This document shows positions 28,136 through 39,337 of a stretch of DNA of 64,000 nt, in pieces. The DNA comes from Mycolicibacterium gadium (GTDB lineage Bacteria; Actinomycetota; Actinomycetes; Mycobacteriales; Mycobacteriaceae): assembly GCF_010728925.1 (NCBI RefSeq), contig NZ_AP022608.1:3782001-3846000 (forward strand), read 5' to 3'. Under the pieces are notes generated by a model. It searched no databases. It worked only from the letters and a program-made list of their open reading frames with translations, and was not told where the DNA came from. The stretch's first letter is position 1, and every line of letters starts with the position of its first letter. A program made the position numbers and the translations under genes.

Positions 28136-28912
28136 ATGGAGGCGTTCAGCAGGTACGTCGCGCTCGGCGACTCGTTCACCGAAGGTATCGGCGACCCCCA
28201 CCCAGACTGCCCGAACGGTCTGCGCGGCTGGGCCGATCGCGTCGCAGAAGTGCTCGGACAGCACAACCCGCACATGCGGTACGCCAACCTGGCGGTGCGC
28301 GGGCGCACCATGGACGAGATCCTCGCCGAGCAGATCCAGACCGCCGTCATGCTCGAGCCCGATATCGTGACGGTCTATGCCGGGATGAATGATCTGCTGT
28401 TGGTGCGCAACAACATCGACGCCATGATGGCGCGCTATGCCGACGCGCTGAAGACGCTGCAGCAGACGGGTGCCGTGGTGCTGACGTTCACCGCGGCCGA
28501 TCTCGGAACGGTGCCGTTGTTCCGGCGGCTGCGCGGCCGTGCCGCGATCTACAACGAGTTGCTGCGCACCGTCGTCGACGATATCGGTGTTCAGCTCGTG
28601 GACTTCTGGCGGTTCACCGAATTTCGGGATCCGCGGCTGTGGGCGGGCGACCGCATTCACCTGTCCCCACTCGGGCATGAACGCATGGCCGCCAAAGTCC
28701 TCGACACACTCACGGTGCCGCACAGCCTCACGTCGCGCTCAGCCGCCCTGCTGGCGTCGTCGCCTCCGGTACACAGCTGGTGGCAGAACCTGCGATGGGC
28801 GACAGCATTCGCTGCGCCGTGGGTGGCGCGTCGGCTACGGCGCGTGACGCCAGGTGCCGGTATAGAACCGAAATTGCCTGGGCTGGCCGAGATTCTGCAG
28901 CCCGCGTACTAG
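28136..28912 (+). CDS. SGNH/GDSL-type hydrolase
   Basis: Esterase-like hydrolase of 258 residues. The block I motif is GDSFTEG (residues 10-16, with the catalytic Ser), block III is YAGMNDLL, and block V is [10 protein letters not shown] with catalytic Asp and His. No signal peptide is visible, so a cytosolic carbohydrate esterase or lipase is likely. I start at ATG 28136, where similarity begins; an in-frame ATG at 28070 would add 22 residues of uncertain value. Its TAG shares CTAG with the convergent rRNA methyltransferase gene. Confidence 0.82.
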   Translation: MEAFSRYVALGDSFTEGIGDPHPDCPNGLRGWADRVAEVLGQHNPHMRYANLAVRGRTMDEILAEQIQTAVMLEPDIVTVYAGMNDLLLVRNNIDAMMARYADALKTLQQTGAVVLTFTAADLGTVPLFRRLRGRAAIYNELLRTVVDDIGVQLVDFWRFTEFRDPRLWAGDRIHLSPLGHERMAAKVLDTLTVPHSLTSRSAALLASSPPVHSWWQNLRWATAFAAPWVARRLRRVTPGAGIEPKLPGLAEILQPAY

Positions 28913-29850
28913 CTGCGGCGCTGGCGGGCGATCTCGGCGAGTACCACACCGGCGGCCACCGATGCGTTCAGCGATTCCGTCGGCCCGGCCATCGGAATCG
29001 ACACGATCACATCGCAGTTCTCCCTGACCAGCCGCGACAGACCCTTGCCCTCGGATCCGACGACGACCAGGATGTGGCCCGAGCCGTCCAGCTCGTCCAC
29101 CGTGATGTCACCGTCGGCATCGAGACCCACCACCTGCAGACCCGCGCTGGCCCAATCCTTCAGCGTGCGATTGAGATTCGTCGCCCGCGCCACCGGAAGC
29201 CGGGCCGCCGCACCCGCACTTGTGCGCCACGCGACCGCCGTCACCGACGCCGATCGGCGCTGCGGAATGAGCACACCGTGACCGCCGAACGCGGACACCG
29301 ACCGCACGATCGCGCCGAGGTTGCGCGGATCGGAGATGTTGTCCAGTGCGACGAGCAGTGCGGGCGACACGTCCGTCGTCGCAGACTTCACCAGGTCGTC
29401 GGGATGTGCGTACTGATACGGCGGCACCTGCAACGCGATTCCCTGATGCAGCCCGTTGGTGCTCATTCGGTCCAGATCGGTCCGGGGCACCTCGAGGATC
29501 GCGATGCCGGAATCGGCTGCCCGCGTGACTGATTCGGTCAGTCGCTCGTCGGATTCCGCGCCGAGGGCGACGTAGAGCGCGGTGGCGGGCACTCCCGCGC
29601 GCAGGCATTCCACGACCGGGTTGCGCCCGAGCACCAATTCGACGTCGTCGGTCTTGCGTTGCCGTCCCTGTTGCTTTCTCGCCGCCTTGGCGGCGCGTTT
29701 GGCCGCGGGATGATTGACCCGGTCCGTGGCGGCCGGAGTCGCTCCCCTGCCCTCGAGTCCACGGCGGCGCACACCGCCCGATCCGACGGTCGGCCCCTTT
29801 TTGGTGCCCGGCTTGCGAACCGCGCCACGGCGTTTGGAGTTTCCAGCCAT
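28909..29850 (-). CDS. rlmB: 23S rRNA 2'-O-methyltransferase (TrmH/SpoU family, RlmB type)
   Basis: SAM-dependent RNA methyltransferase of 313 residues with a knotted SPOUT fold. After a basic N-terminal tail it has a substrate-binding region ([20 protein letters not shown]). The three SPOUT motifs follow: [32 protein letters not shown] and [19 protein letters not shown]. It matches Rv3579c, which lies beside cysS in M. tuberculosis. ATG 29850 shares one base with the cysS stop (TAATG), which fixes the start against an in-frame codon at 29880. The exact target nucleotide (G2251-type for RlmB) is inferred. Confidence 0.88.
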   Translation of the reverse strand: MAGNSKRRGAVRKPGTKKGPTVGSGGVRRRGLEGRGATPAATDRVNHPAAKRAAKAARKQQGRQRKTDDVELVLGRNPVVECLRAGVPATALYVALGAESDERLTESVTRAADSGIAILEVPRTDLDRMSTNGLHQGIALQVPPYQYAHPDDLVKSATTDVSPALLVALDNISDPRNLGAIVRSVSAFGGHGVLIPQRRSASVTAVAWRTSAGAAARLPVARATNLNRTLKDWASAGLQVVGLDADGDITVDELDGSGHILVVVGSEGKGLSRLVRENCDVIVSIPMAGPTESLNASVAAGVVLAEIARQRRS

Positions 29851-31250
29851 TACTTTGTATAACCGTCCAGCAGTGTCCATTGCGGTCCGTCACCGGTGTC
29901 GGTGACCTCGATCCCGGCCGCCTTGAGACGGTCGCGGATGGCGTCGGCCTCGGCCCAGTCGCGTCTGTCCCTGGCGTCAGCGCGGCGCTGTACCTCGGCC
30001 TGCACCAGCACATCGACCGCGGCCAGCGCGGCCGAGGTTTCGTCCTTGGACTCCCAGCGCTCGTCGAGCGGATCGGCGCCCAGGATGCCCATCATCGTCC
30101 GGATCGACATCGCCTGTGACAGAGCCTCTTCGTGGTCGCCGGCGTCCAATGCTCGGTTCCCCTCAGCGCGCGCGGCGTGGATTTCGGCCAGCGCCATCGG
30201 CACCGCGAGGTCGTCGTCCAGGGCCGCCGCGAACTTCGGTGTCCACTCGCCCGGCACCACCGCACCGACCCGGGTACGCACGCGGTGCAGGAAATCCTCG
30301 ATTCCGGTGTAGGCCTTCGCGGCGTCCTGCAGCGCCGTCTCCGAGAACTCCAGCATCGACCGGTAGTGCGCGCTGCCCAGGTAATACCGCAGTTCGGCAG
30401 CCCGAACCCGTTGCAACACAGCCGGTATCGCCAGCACGTTGCCCAGTGACTTGCTCATCTTCTCGCCGCCCATGGTCACCCAGCCGTTGTGCAGCCAGAA
30501 CCGGGCGAACGGATCACCGGCGGCCTCGGCCTGTGCGATCTCGTTTTCGTGATGCGGGAACACCAGGTCCATACCGCCGGCATGGATGTCGAATTCGGCG
30601 CCCAGGTAGGCCTCGCACATCGCTACGCACTCGGTGTGCCAGCCCGGACGGCCGCGCCCCCACGGTGTCGGCCACGACGGTTCACCCGGTTTCGCGCCCT
30701 TCCACAGCGTGAAGTCGCGCTCGTCGCGCTTACCGGTGGCAACGCCTTCGCCCTGATGTACGTCATCGATACGGTGGCCCGACAGCTTCCCGTAGTCGGC
30801 CAGGCTGAGCACGTTGAAGTAGACGTCACCACCGCCGACATAGGCGTGGCCACGTTCGATCAGGCGCTCGATCAGCTCGATGATCTGCGTGATGTGTCCG
30901 GTGGCCCGCGGCTCAGCCGACGGCGGAAGGACGCCCAGGGCGTCGTAAGCGGCCGAGAACGCGCGCTCGTAGGTGGCGGCCCATTCCCACCACGGCCTGC
31001 CCGCATCGGCGGCCTTGTTCAGGATCTTGTCGTCGATGTCGGTGACGTTGCGGATGAAAGTGACGTCGTAACCCTTCGCCATCAGCCAGCGCCGCAGGAC
31101 GTCGAACGCCACCCCACTGCGAACGTGGCCGATATGAGGCAGACCCTGCACCGTCGCGCCGCAGAGATAGATCGACACGTGGCCTTCGCGCACCGGCACG
31201 AAGTCGCGGACAGCGCCCGTCATCGTGTCGTATAGCCGCAGGTCGGTCAC
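29850..31250 (-). CDS. cysS: cysteinyl-tRNA synthetase
   Basis: Class I aminoacyl-tRNA synthetase that charges tRNA-Cys. The 466 residues show the HIGH-type motif GLPHIGH (36-42), zinc-binding CGATV near 30, [11 protein letters not shown] with further zinc ligands, HHENEIAQ, and the KMSKS loop [11 protein letters not shown] near 265. Length is normal for bacterial CysRS. GTG 31250 is the start. It is followed immediately by the rRNA methyltransferase gene, and ispF lies 20 bases upstream, so ispF-cysS-rlmB probably form one transcript from carD. Confidence 0.96.
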   Translation of the reverse strand: MTDLRLYDTMTGAVRDFVPVREGHVSIYLCGATVQGLPHIGHVRSGVAFDVLRRWLMAKGYDVTFIRNVTDIDDKILNKAADAGRPWWEWAATYERAFSAAYDALGVLPPSAEPRATGHITQIIELIERLIERGHAYVGGGDVYFNVLSLADYGKLSGHRIDDVHQGEGVATGKRDERDFTLWKGAKPGEPSWPTPWGRGRPGWHTECVAMCEAYLGAEFDIHAGGMDLVFPHHENEIAQAEAAGDPFARFWLHNGWVTMGGEKMSKSLGNVLAIPAVLQRVRAAELRYYLGSAHYRSMLEFSETALQDAAKAYTGIEDFLHRVRTRVGAVVPGEWTPKFAAALDDDLAVPMALAEIHAARAEGNRALDAGDHEEALSQAMSIRTMMGILGADPLDERWESKDETSAALAAVDVLVQAEVQRRADARDRRDWAEADAIRDRLKAAGIEVTDTGDGPQWTLLDGYTK

Positions 31251-31270
31251 GACGGGCCAGCTTACCGGGC

Positions 31271-31750
31271 TTATTCGGGCGGAATGACCAGTGCGGTCGC
31301 GATCGCGGCCAAACCTTCGCCCCGGCCGGTCAGACCCAGACCGTCTGTCGTGGTCGCCGAAACCGACACCGGGGCGTCGATGAGTTCGGACAGCAACTTC
31401 TGGGCCTCGGCACGACGCGGACCCACCTTGGGCCGATTGCCGATGACCTGAACGGCGGCGTTGCCGACGCGGTAACCCTCGGCCACCAGCAGACCGTGCA
31501 CGTGGCGCAACATGTCAGCACCGCTGACGTCGCGCCATTCGGGGCGGCCTGTGCCGAACACCTCGCCAAGATCGCCGAGGCCGGCGGCGGAGAGCAACGC
31601 GTCGCACAACGCATGTGCGGCGACGTCGCCGTCGGAATGTCCGGCACAACCGTCGGCGTCAGCGAACGACAGGCACAGCAGCCAGCACGGCCTACCGGTC
31701 TCGATCGGGTGTACGTCGGTACCGAGCCCGACTCTGGGCAGGCTCGTCAT
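31271..31750 (-). CDS. ispF: 2-C-methyl-D-erythritol 2,4-cyclodiphosphate synthase
   Basis: MEP-pathway enzyme making the cyclic diphosphate precursor of isoprenoids. It has 159 residues with the zinc ligands in GTDVHPI (Asp12, His14) and a later His in CAGHSDGDV, plus the conserved [10 protein letters not shown] and [14 protein letters not shown] loops. It starts five bases after the carD stop. In M. tuberculosis ispD lies between carD and ispF, but here no coding space for it exists. Translation probably uses purines at the end of carD (CTGAAGG). Confidence 0.95.
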   Translation of the reverse strand: MTSLPRVGLGTDVHPIETGRPCWLLCLSFADADGCAGHSDGDVAAHALCDALLSAAGLGDLGEVFGTGRPEWRDVSGADMLRHVHGLLVAEGYRVGNAAVQVIGNRPKVGPRRAEAQKLLSELIDAPVSVSATTTDGLGLTGRGEGLAAIATALVIPPE

Positions 31751-31755
31751 GGCCT

Positions 31756-32313
<558 letters not shown>

Positions 32314-32483
32314 TCAGGGGCACTCCGGGTCGAGACTAGGGGTTGACAGGCGGATGAATACGTGCAACACGCTGCTGCCATCGAGAAATATGCAGACCGT
32401 CCGTCGCCCCTCAGCTACCGCCCGCCACGCGCACCTACTACAGTCCATAGTCGAATCCAAAGTCCGTCGAGCAGGAGGCACGT

Positions 32484-33047
32484 GTGGACCGCTTCAAACT
32501 GGCCGCCTGTGGACTGGCAGCCACCGTCGTCCTGAGTGGCTGCGGGGCAGGGCAGGTCTCCCAAACGGCCACCCAGGAACCCGCGGTCAACGGCACCAGC
32601 GCGAACATCGGGCAGATTGCGGTACGCAACGCCCACCTGCGGGTCGACCAGACGTCGGATTACGTACAGCCGGGCCGTGAGGTGGAGCTGATCTTCGTCG
32701 CTTCCAACAACTCGCCGGACGTCAACGACAAGCTGCTGTCGATCACCTCCGACGTCGGAACGGTCACGCTGAGTGGCGACACCGCCCTGCCGGCGACGGG
32801 CAACCTCGTGGTGGGCGCCCCCGACGGGCAAATCACTCCGCTCGAAAGCGTCGAGACGGTCGACGCGGCCGAAGCCAAGGTGGAGCTGACGAAGCCGATC
32901 ACCAACGGCTTGACTTACGACTTCACGTTCACGTTCGAGAAGAGCGGCGAGGGCACCTTCGCCGTGCCGATTTCCGCCGGTGAGAGCCCGCGTCGCGAAG
33001 AGGGCGGCAGCGCAGGCCACTCGAGCGGCGGCTCCGGCGGTCACTGA
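32484..33047 (+). CDS. lpqE: lipoprotein LpqE-like
   Basis: Exported lipoprotein precursor of 187 residues with signal peptide and lipobox LSGC (Cys20). The mature part resembles the copper-chaperone-like beta-sandwich proteins in which LpqE is placed, with [20 protein letters not shown] and [18 protein letters not shown]. The C-terminus is a Gly/Ser/His-rich tail (HSSGGSGGH), and no MX10MX2M copper motif is evident. It sits between carD and radA as in M. tuberculosis (Rv3584). GTG 32484 has AGGAGG upstream. Function is unknown; a metal-linked role is speculative. Confidence 0.85.
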   Translation: MDRFKLAACGLAATVVLSGCGAGQVSQTATQEPAVNGTSANIGQIAVRNAHLRVDQTSDYVQPGREVELIFVASNNSPDVNDKLLSITSDVGTVTLSGDTALPATGNLVVGAPDGQITPLESVETVDAAEAKVELTKPITNGLTYDFTFTFEKSGEGTFAVPISAGESPRREEGGSAGHSSGGSGGH

Positions 33048-33060
33048 CCGCACTACTCCG

Positions 33061-33092
33061 CGACACGGCCCCTCACCACGGGGTTTCTGTCG
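33061..33092. terminator. hairpin between lpqE and radA, possible weak terminator
   Basis: CGACA (33061-33065) pairs with TGTCG (33088-33092), and inside it CCCC (33069-33072) pairs with GGGG (33080-33083), interrupted by an internal loop. A short TTT follows the inner stem but there is no long U tract. It could attenuate read-through from lpqE into radA; the evidence is weak. Confidence 0.3.
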
Positions 33093-33115
33093 GTCCGTGC
33101 GGCTACGGTCGGCCC

Positions 33116-34510
33116 ATGCCCAAAAGTGGTGCTAAGCCACGGTCGCAGTACCGCTGCTCCGAATGCCACCACGTCACAGCGAAGTGGGTCGGCCGGTGCG
33201 CGGACTGCGGCACCTGGGGCACGGTCGACGAGGTGGCGGTGCTCTCAGCCGTCAACGGGTCATCAATGCGCCGCGCGGTCGCCCCGACCTCACCCGCGGT
33301 ACCGATCAGCTCGATCGATCCCGGCCGCACCCGGCACATCCGCACCGGAATCACCGAACTCGACCGGGTCCTCGGGGGCGGAGTGGTCCCCGGGTCGGTC
33401 ACGCTGCTGGCAGGAGAACCCGGAGTCGGGAAGTCGACCCTGCTGCTGGAGGCCGCTCACCGGTGGGCCGAGAGCGGAAAGCGCGCGCTCTACCTGTCCG
33501 GCGAGGAATCAGCCGGCCAGATCCGGATGCGGGCCGGGCGCACCGGCTGCACGCACGACGAGGTCTTCCTGGCCGCCGAGTCGGATCTGCAGATGGTGCT
33601 CGGTCACATCGACGAAGTGCAGCCCAGCCTGGTCATCGTCGACTCGGTGCAGACGATGTCGACGACCGAAGCCGAGGGCGTCACGGGTGGCGTCACCCAG
33701 GTGCGCGCAGTGACCACGACGCTGACGATGGCCGCCAAAACCTCTGGAGTGGCGATGATCCTGGTCGGCCACGTCACCAAGGACGGCGCGATCGCGGGAC
33801 CCCGCTCACTGGAGCATCTCGTCGACGTCGTCCTGCACTTCGAGGGTGACCGGCAGTCGTCGCTGCGCATGGTTCGCGGTGTCAAGAACCGCTTCGGGGC
33901 GGCCGACGAGGTCGGCTGTTTTCTGTTGCACGACAACGGAATCGAATGCGTCTCGGATCCGTCGGCACTGTTCCGGGATCAACGGCCGCAGCCGGTGTCG
34001 GGGACGGCCGTCACGGTTACGCTCGACGGTAAGCGCCCTCTCATCGGCGAAGTGCAGGCGCTCATCGGAGCACCGGCCAGCGGGTCGCCACGGCGCGCGG
34101 TCAGCGGTATCGACTCGTCGCGCGCGGCGATGATCACCGCGGTGCTGGAGAAGCGGGCGAAGCTGCCGGTCGGCGCCAACGACATCTATCTGTCGACGGT
34201 TGGGGGCATGCGGTTGACTGATCCCTCCGCCGATCTTGCGGTGGCACTGGCGATCGCGTCGTCGTGCATGGACCTGCCGATGCCCGGCTCCGCCGTGGCC
34301 ATCGGCGAAGTCGGACTGGCGGGCGATCTGCGCCGCGTCAGCGGGATGGATCGACGGCTGGCCGAGGCCGCACGGCTGGGCTTCACCGTCGCCGTGGTGC
34401 CTCCCGGCGTGACGGCCGTGCCCGCCCGACTGCGCGCGATTTCGGCCGACAACATCGGCTCGGCATTGCGGGTGCTGCGAGAAATCGCGCAGAATAACGG
34501 CCAGTCGTAG
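33116..34510 (+). CDS. radA: DNA repair protein RadA/Sms
   Basis: RecA-like ATPase that helps process recombination intermediates. The 464-residue protein has an N-terminal zinc finger with CSECHH and CADCG, Walker [10 protein letters not shown] (near 98), and Walker B LVIVDSVQ. The RadA-specific KNRFGA motif is near 255, and a C-terminal Lon-like domain includes [20 protein letters not shown]. Start ATG 33116 directly precedes the zinc finger. The next gene, disA, starts ten bases later; the radA-disA pairing is widely conserved and DisA activity is modulated by RadA in other bacteria. Confidence 0.96.
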   Translation: MPKSGAKPRSQYRCSECHHVTAKWVGRCADCGTWGTVDEVAVLSAVNGSSMRRAVAPTSPAVPISSIDPGRTRHIRTGITELDRVLGGGVVPGSVTLLAGEPGVGKSTLLLEAAHRWAESGKRALYLSGEESAGQIRMRAGRTGCTHDEVFLAAESDLQMVLGHIDEVQPSLVIVDSVQTMSTTEAEGVTGGVTQVRAVTTTLTMAAKTSGVAMILVGHVTKDGAIAGPRSLEHLVDVVLHFEGDRQSSLRMVRGVKNRFGAADEVGCFLLHDNGIECVSDPSALFRDQRPQPVSGTAVTVTLDGKRPLIGEVQALIGAPASGSPRRAVSGIDSSRAAMITAVLEKRAKLPVGANDIYLSTVGGMRLTDPSADLAVALAIASSCMDLPMPGSAVAIGEVGLAGDLRRVSGMDRRLAEAARLGFTVAVVPPGVTAVPARLRAISADNIGSALRVLREIAQNNGQS

Positions 34511-34520
34511 GAGGGGTTCG

Positions 34521-35639
34521 ATGGCTGTCAAGCCTGGTGGGAGGTCCGGCCGCACAGTCGTGCCGTTGGCGAGGCCAACCATGCGCGAGACCATTTCCCG
34601 ACTGGCCCCGGGGACCGCGCTGCGCGACGGGCTCGAGCGCATCCTGCGCGGCCGCACCGGCGCGCTGATCCTCATCGGCTACGACGACAGCGTCGAGGCG
34701 ATCTGCGACGGCGGTTTCGCGCTCGACGTCCGCTACGCGCCTACGCGGCTGCGCGAGCTGTCCAAGATGGACGGCGCCGTGGTGCTGTCCACCGACGGCA
34801 GCCGGATCCTGCGGGCCAACGTCCAGTTGGTGCCCGATCCGTCGATCCCCACCGAGGAGTCCGGCACCCGGCACCGGTCGGCGGAACGCACCGCCATCCA
34901 GACGGGCTATCCCGTGATCTCGGTGAGCCACTCGATGAGCATCGTGACCGTCTACGTGGCCGGCGAACGCCACGTGATCCCCGATTCGGCGACCATCCTG
35001 TCGCGCGCCAACCAGACCATCGACACGCTGGAGCGCTACAAGGCCCGCCTCGACGAGGTCAGCAGGCAACTGTCGACGGCTGAAATCGAGGACTTCGTCA
35101 CGCTCCGCGATGTGATGACGCTCGTACAACGGCTGGAGATGGTGCGGCGGATCAGCCTGGAAATCGATTCGGACGTGGTCGAACTCGGCACCGACGGACG
35201 CCAGCTCAAGCTGCAGCTCGAAGAGCTGGTCGGCGACAACGAGACCGCGCGCGAGCTGATCGTGCGCGACTACCACGCCAACCCGGACCCGCCGACCGCC
35301 GCTCAGGTCAGCGCAACGTTGGAGGAGCTGGACCATCTGTCCGACAACGAGCTCCTCGACTTCACCGCGCTGGCAAGGGTTTTCGGTTACCCATCGACCG
35401 CCGAGGCACAGGATTCGGCGATGAGCTCGCGCGGCTACCGCGCGATGGCGGGCATTCCGCGATTGCAGTTCGCCCATGTCGACCTGCTGGTGCGCTCGTT
35501 CGGCTCACTGCAGGGACTGCTGGCCGCGAGCGCGACCGATCTGCAGAACGTCGAGGGAATCGGATCGATGTGGGCACGCCACATCCGAGAAGGCTTGTCG
35601 CAGTTGGCCGAATCGACGATCGCCGACCGGCTGGCCTAG
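34521..35639 (+). CDS. disA: diadenylate cyclase, DNA integrity scanning protein DisA
   Basis: Makes cyclic di-AMP from two ATP while scanning DNA. The 372-residue protein has an N-terminal DAC domain with the catalytic DGA motif (KMDGAVVLS, near 90) and RHR motif ([10 protein letters not shown], near 126). A helical linker and a C-terminal helix-hairpin-helix DNA-binding region ([19 protein letters not shown]) follow. It is about 14 residues longer at the N-terminus than M. tuberculosis DisA; AGGAGG upstream of ATG 34521 supports this start. Its stop shares CTAG with the convergent membrane-protein gene. Confidence 0.97.
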   Translation: MAVKPGGRSGRTVVPLARPTMRETISRLAPGTALRDGLERILRGRTGALILIGYDDSVEAICDGGFALDVRYAPTRLRELSKMDGAVVLSTDGSRILRANVQLVPDPSIPTEESGTRHRSAERTAIQTGYPVISVSHSMSIVTVYVAGERHVIPDSATILSRANQTIDTLERYKARLDEVSRQLSTAEIEDFVTLRDVMTLVQRLEMVRRISLEIDSDVVELGTDGRQLKLQLEELVGDNETARELIVRDYHANPDPPTAAQVSATLEELDHLSDNELLDFTALARVFGYPSTAEAQDSAMSSRGYRAMAGIPRLQFAHVDLLVRSFGSLQGLLAASATDLQNVEGIGSMWARHIREGLSQLAESTIADRLA

Positions 35640-36394
35640 CCGACTGCGGCCGGAGCGGGACCCGGCAGCGGTACGCCCTCGGCGTGCGGCACCTCTGCGG
35701 CCTGAGCGAGCGCGAACGGAACCGCCGCCGAGCGCAGGTTGCCCAGCTGGACCACCAGGTTGTACATGCCGGGTCCGATGGGTTGCCGCGGTAGCGGGCA
35801 GTTCGGTGCCGAGCCCATCCCGGTCCAGGTCACTTCGGTCGTCACCTGCTCGCCGGGCTGGAACGTTTTGACCAGCGTCTCGTTCGATGGCGCGCAGTCC
35901 AGGTTCGACCACAGCCTGCCGTTCTCCAGCGTGTAGACGTAGGCGGCGAGCACCGCGGCGCCCACGTCGCGCTTGCACGCCACCAGGCCGATGTTCGTGA
36001 CGACCATGGTGAACTTCGGCTGATCGCCCACGACGTACTGCGGCTGGTTCGTGATGCCTTTGACGGCCAGCGTCGAATCGGGGCAGTCGTCGCCCTCGTT
36101 GAGCACCGGCGGCGGGGCGACGGCCGCGGTGGGGGTGGGGGTCGGCGGTGGGGCATTCTGCGCCGGCGGCATGACCGGGGTCTTGACCTCGGGGTTCTCC
36201 CCCGGCAATGGCGTCGCGGCGGGCGGGGCAGGCTGTTCGGCGGCGGTGTTCTCGGTGCCGCCCGTGGACTTGATGATCACGACAGAGAGGGCTGCGATCA
36301 CGCCGATGACGATCGCCGCAACGCCCAGCGCCAGTGCCCTACGGCGCCAGTAAATCTGTTGGGGTAGTGGGCCCTGCGGTTCTAGATCCAGCAC
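35636..36394 (-). CDS. membrane-anchored conserved protein (Rv3587c-like)
   Basis: A 252-residue protein with a short cytosolic N-terminus, one transmembrane segment (about residues 22-45: [19 protein letters not shown]), and a Pro/Ala/Thr-rich linker (about 55-95). The extracytoplasmic domain (about 98-240) has four cysteines (DDCPDS, VACKRD, LDCAPS, APNCPL) likely forming two disulfides. It corresponds to M. tuberculosis Rv3587c, convergent with disA. The fold looks like a beta-sandwich. Function is unknown; a cell-envelope role is likely from topology alone. Confidence 0.82.
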   Translation of the reverse strand: MLDLEPQGPLPQQIYWRRRALALGVAAIVIGVIAALSVVIIKSTGGTENTAAEQPAPPAATPLPGENPEVKTPVMPPAQNAPPPTPTPTAAVAPPPVLNEGDDCPDSTLAVKGITNQPQYVVGDQPKFTMVVTNIGLVACKRDVGAAVLAAYVYTLENGRLWSNLDCAPSNETLVKTFQPGEQVTTEVTWTGMGSAPNCPLPRQPIGPGMYNLVVQLGNLRSAAVPFALAQAAEVPHAEGVPLPGPAPAAVG

Positions 36395-36465
36395 AATTCA
36401 CACGGTAAGGCCGGGTTATGCCTGTTCGTCCGAGGTCGCCCGGCGTGTCGCGAGTGAGCCTGGAC

Positions 36466-37086
36466 TCAGCTTTCGCCGATGTCGCCGAGATGGTCCCGCA
36501 AAACCGCGCGGCCGTCGGCCAGCTGGTAGGTCAGGCCGACGATCGCCAAGCTGCCCGCCTCGACGCGTTCGGCGATGGCGGTCGATCGGGACATCAGCTG
36601 CGCGCCGGTCTCCGTGACGTGCCGGACCTCGAACTCGTCGACTCTGCTCAATCCCTCGCGGCGGCCCGCCAGGATCGACGGCATCACCCGTTCGACGATG
36701 TCACGCACGTAGCCGCCGGGCACCACACCGTCGTCCAGCGCCGAAATCGTCGCCTTGACCGCGCCGCAGCTGTCGTGACCGAGGACGACGATCAGCGGCA
36801 CGTTGAGCACCGTGACCGCGAATTCGATCGAGCCGAGCACCGCCGAGTCGATGACATGACCGGCTGTGCGTACGACGAACATGTCTCCGAGACCTTGGTC
36901 GAAGATGATCTCGGCGGCCACTCGACTGTCGCCGCAGCCGAACACAGCGGCGATCGGCTTCTGCGCCGCGGTCAGGCTGGCTCGGTGTTCGATTCCCTGG
37001 CTCGGGTGCTCGGGCTTACCCGCGACGAACCGCTCGTTACCCTCTTTGAGTGCTTTCCACGCGGTCACGGGGCTGGTGTTGGGCAT
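36466..37086 (-). CDS. canB: beta-class carbonic anhydrase
   Basis: Zinc enzyme interconverting CO2 and bicarbonate. From ATG 37086 it has 206 residues, and the zinc site falls at Cys51, Asp53, His104 and Cys107, with Arg55 making the Asp-Arg dyad (FGCGDSR, VLGHDSC). These are the positions known for M. tuberculosis Rv3588c, which supports this start over the in-frame ATG at 37095. With it, the canB ATG and the divergent mutY ATG lie within one CATG (37084-37087). The two genes therefore have no intergenic promoter, and each promoter must sit inside the other's coding sequence. Confidence 0.94.
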   Translation of the reverse strand: MPNTSPVTAWKALKEGNERFVAGKPEHPSQGIEHRASLTAAQKPIAAVFGCGDSRVAAEIIFDQGLGDMFVVRTAGHVIDSAVLGSIEFAVTVLNVPLIVVLGHDSCGAVKATISALDDGVVPGGYVRDIVERVMPSILAGRREGLSRVDEFEVRHVTETGAQLMSRSTAIAERVEAGSLAIVGLTYQLADGRAVLRDHLGDIGES

Positions 37087-37954
37087 GACCGACATTGTGC
37101 CTCAGCTGCTCGATTGGTACCGCACCGAGCAGCGCGATCTGCCGTGGCGGCGATCGGGCGTCTCGCCGTGGCAGATTCTGGTCAGCGAATTCATGCTTCA
37201 GCAGACACCCGTCGCGCGAGTCGAGCCGATCTGGCTGGCGTGGATCGAGCGCTGGCCGACCCCGTCGGCGACCGCGGCCGCGAGCGCGGCCGATGTGCTG
37301 CGCGCGTGGGGAAAGCTCGGCTATCCGCGCCGCGCCAAGCGGCTGCACGAGTGCGCGACGGTGATCGCCACCGAGCACGACGACGTCGTGCCGTCGGACA
37401 TCGAGACGTTGTTGACCCTTCCCGGCGTCGGTACGTACACCGCACGGGCCGTCGCCTGCTTCGCCTACCGCAAGCGGGTGCCCGTCGTGGACACCAACGT
37501 GCGCCGGGTGGTGGCCAGGGTGGTACACGGACGCGCAGACTCCCCGTCTTCGGTCCGCGATCTCGACGACGTCGCGGCGCTGCTGCCCGATAGTGCCGAC
37601 GCGCCAACGTTTTCGGTGGCTTTGATGGAACTCGGAGCAACGGTGTGCACGGCGCGCGCACCCCGGTGCGGGCTGTGCCCGTTGAGTGTCTGCGCGTGGC
37701 GCTCGAGAGGTTATCCGGAGGCGGCGGCGCCGGTGCGCCGGGTTCAGCGTTACGCCGGAACCGATCGCCAGGTGCGCGGCCGGTTGCTGGATGTGTTGCG
37801 CGGCAACGACTCTCCGGTTCCCAGGGCGCAGCTCGACATGGCATGGCTGACCGACACCGCACAGCGGGATCGTGCGCTGGATTCGCTGTTGGTCGACGGG
37901 CTCGTCGAGCAGACCGCAGACGGGCGTTTCGCACTTGCCGGGGAAGGCGACTAG
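37085..37954 (+). CDS. mutY: A/G-specific adenine DNA glycosylase
   Basis: Removes adenine mispaired with 8-oxoguanine. The 289-residue protein has the HhH-GPD domain: catalytic Glu in VSEFMLQQTPV, helix-hairpin-helix LPGVGTYTARAVACFAY and catalytic Asp in VPVVDTNVRRV. The [4Fe-4S] cluster cysteines follow in order C-x6-C-x2-C-x5-C (VCTARAPRCGLCPLSVCAW), and a short C-terminal region comes last. It matches M. tuberculosis Rv3589. The ATG overlaps that of canB on the other strand; the frame is open further upstream, but that is canB antisense. Confidence 0.94.
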   Translation: MTDIVPQLLDWYRTEQRDLPWRRSGVSPWQILVSEFMLQQTPVARVEPIWLAWIERWPTPSATAAASAADVLRAWGKLGYPRRAKRLHECATVIATEHDDVVPSDIETLLTLPGVGTYTARAVACFAYRKRVPVVDTNVRRVVARVVHGRADSPSSVRDLDDVAALLPDSADAPTFSVALMELGATVCTARAPRCGLCPLSVCAWRSRGYPEAAAPVRRVQRYAGTDRQVRGRLLDVLRGNDSPVPRAQLDMAWLTDTAQRDRALDSLLVDGLVEQTADGRFALAGEGD

Positions 37955-37967
37955 TTAGCCTGGTGCT

Positions 37968-39326
37968 GTGGCTGTGACCGGTTCAGGGGCGCCGCGGACC
38001 CGCTACGCATCGCGTGGCGACTTGGACATCGCATACCAGGTACTCGGCGATGGTCCCGTCGACGTCGTCGTCATGCCCGGCCCCTTCGTGCCGATCGACT
38101 CCATCGACGCCGAACCCTCGATGTACCGGTTTCACCGGCGACTGTCGTCGTTTTGCAGGCTGATCCGGTTCGACCACCGAGGCATGGGCATGTCGTCGCG
38201 CATCGGAGCCGACAAGATCACCCCGGCCTGCTGGGCGGAGGACGTCGTCGCCGTGATGGATGCCGTCGGCTCGGAGCAGGCCACGGTGTTCGCGACCGGG
38301 TTCTCCGCGATGAGTGCACTTTTTCTGGCCGGCGACCGCCCGGAGCGGGTATCGAAGTTGGTCATCGCCAACGGTGCCGCGCGAGCGCTGTGGGCCCCCG
38401 ATTACGAGCCCGGATCGCGCGCGACTGCGGCGAGCCCGTTCACCACCGTTGCGGTCGAACCCGATGCCGTCGAGCAGGGATTCGACGTCCTGGCCCTGGT
38501 GGCGCCGTCGGTCGCCGACGACATCGCATTCCGGACCTGGTGGGACGCCGCGGGCAACCGCGCGGCGTCACCCAGCATGGCCCGCAGGTCGAGCCAGGCG
38601 CTAGCCGAAGGCGACGTGCGGGACAAGCTGCCACACATCTCGGCGCCGACGCTGGTGCTGCATCGCAGGGACACCGCCTTTGTTCCGGTCGGCCACGGCC
38701 GATATCTGGCCGAGCACATTGGGGACGCCCGCTATGTCGAGTTACCCGGCGCGGACTCGCTGTACTGGGTCGGCGACAGCTCGTCGATCCTCGACGAGAT
38801 CGAAGAGTTCGTCACGGGTTCGCGCCGCGGCGCCGAATTCGAACGCGTCCTGACCACCATCGTGTTCACCGACATCGTCGGTTCGACTCAGCGCGCGGCC
38901 GCCCTCGGCGACGACCGGTGGCACGCCCTGCTCGACAACCACGACACCGTCGTCCGTCGTGAGCTCGAACGGTTCCGGGGCATCGAGGTCAACACCGTCG
39001 GCGACGGCTTCGTCGCCATGTTCCCCAGCCCCAGCGCGGCCATCCAGTGCGCCTCCGCGGTCGTCGACGCGGTGCGTCAACTCGGCATCGAGGTACGGGT
39101 GGGCATCCATGCTGGGGAGGTCGAGGTGCGCGGCGACGACATCGCCGGGATGGCGGTGCACATCGGAGCGCGGGTGGCGGGGCTGGCGGGCGCGAGCGAG
39201 GTGCTGGTGTCCTCGACGGTGCGCGAGATCGTGACGGGGTCACGACTGGCTTTCGACGACCGAGGCGAGCACGACCTCAAGGGTGTGCCCGGCCGATGGC
39301 GGGTGTATGCGCTGGTGCGCGAATAG
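37968..39326 (+). CDS. class III adenylate cyclase fused to an alpha/beta-hydrolase domain (Rv1900c-like)
   Basis: 452 residues in two domains. The N-terminal alpha/beta-hydrolase (about 10-285) has a degenerate nucleophile elbow G-F-S-A-M (Ser113), with Met where Gly is usual. The C-terminal cyclase homology domain (about 295-450) has both metal Asp residues: Asp302 in FTDIVGS and Asp346 in VGDGF. The adenine-selecting Lys is Asn342 here, and the transition-state Asn is His398 (VHIGAR); the transition-state Arg402 is kept. The same architecture and an Asn at position 342 are reported for M. tuberculosis Rv1900c, an active though unusual adenylate cyclase. It therefore probably makes cAMP, perhaps weakly, and whether the hydrolase half is active is doubtful. 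GTG start 13 bases after mutY. Confidence 0.88.
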   Translation: MAVTGSGAPRTRYASRGDLDIAYQVLGDGPVDVVVMPGPFVPIDSIDAEPSMYRFHRRLSSFCRLIRFDHRGMGMSSRIGADKITPACWAEDVVAVMDAVGSEQATVFATGFSAMSALFLAGDRPERVSKLVIANGAARALWAPDYEPGSRATAASPFTTVAVEPDAVEQGFDVLALVAPSVADDIAFRTWWDAAGNRAASPSMARRSSQALAEGDVRDKLPHISAPTLVLHRRDTAFVPVGHGRYLAEHIGDARYVELPGADSLYWVGDSSSILDEIEEFVTGSRRGAEFERVLTTIVFTDIVGSTQRAAALGDDRWHALLDNHDTVVRRELERFRGIEVNTVGDGFVAMFPSPSAAIQCASAVVDAVRQLGIEVRVGIHAGEVEVRGDDIAGMAVHIGARVAGLAGASEVLVSSTVREIVTGSRLAFDDRGEHDLKGVPGRWRVYALVRE

Positions 39327-39337
39327 GGCAGTGCCAG

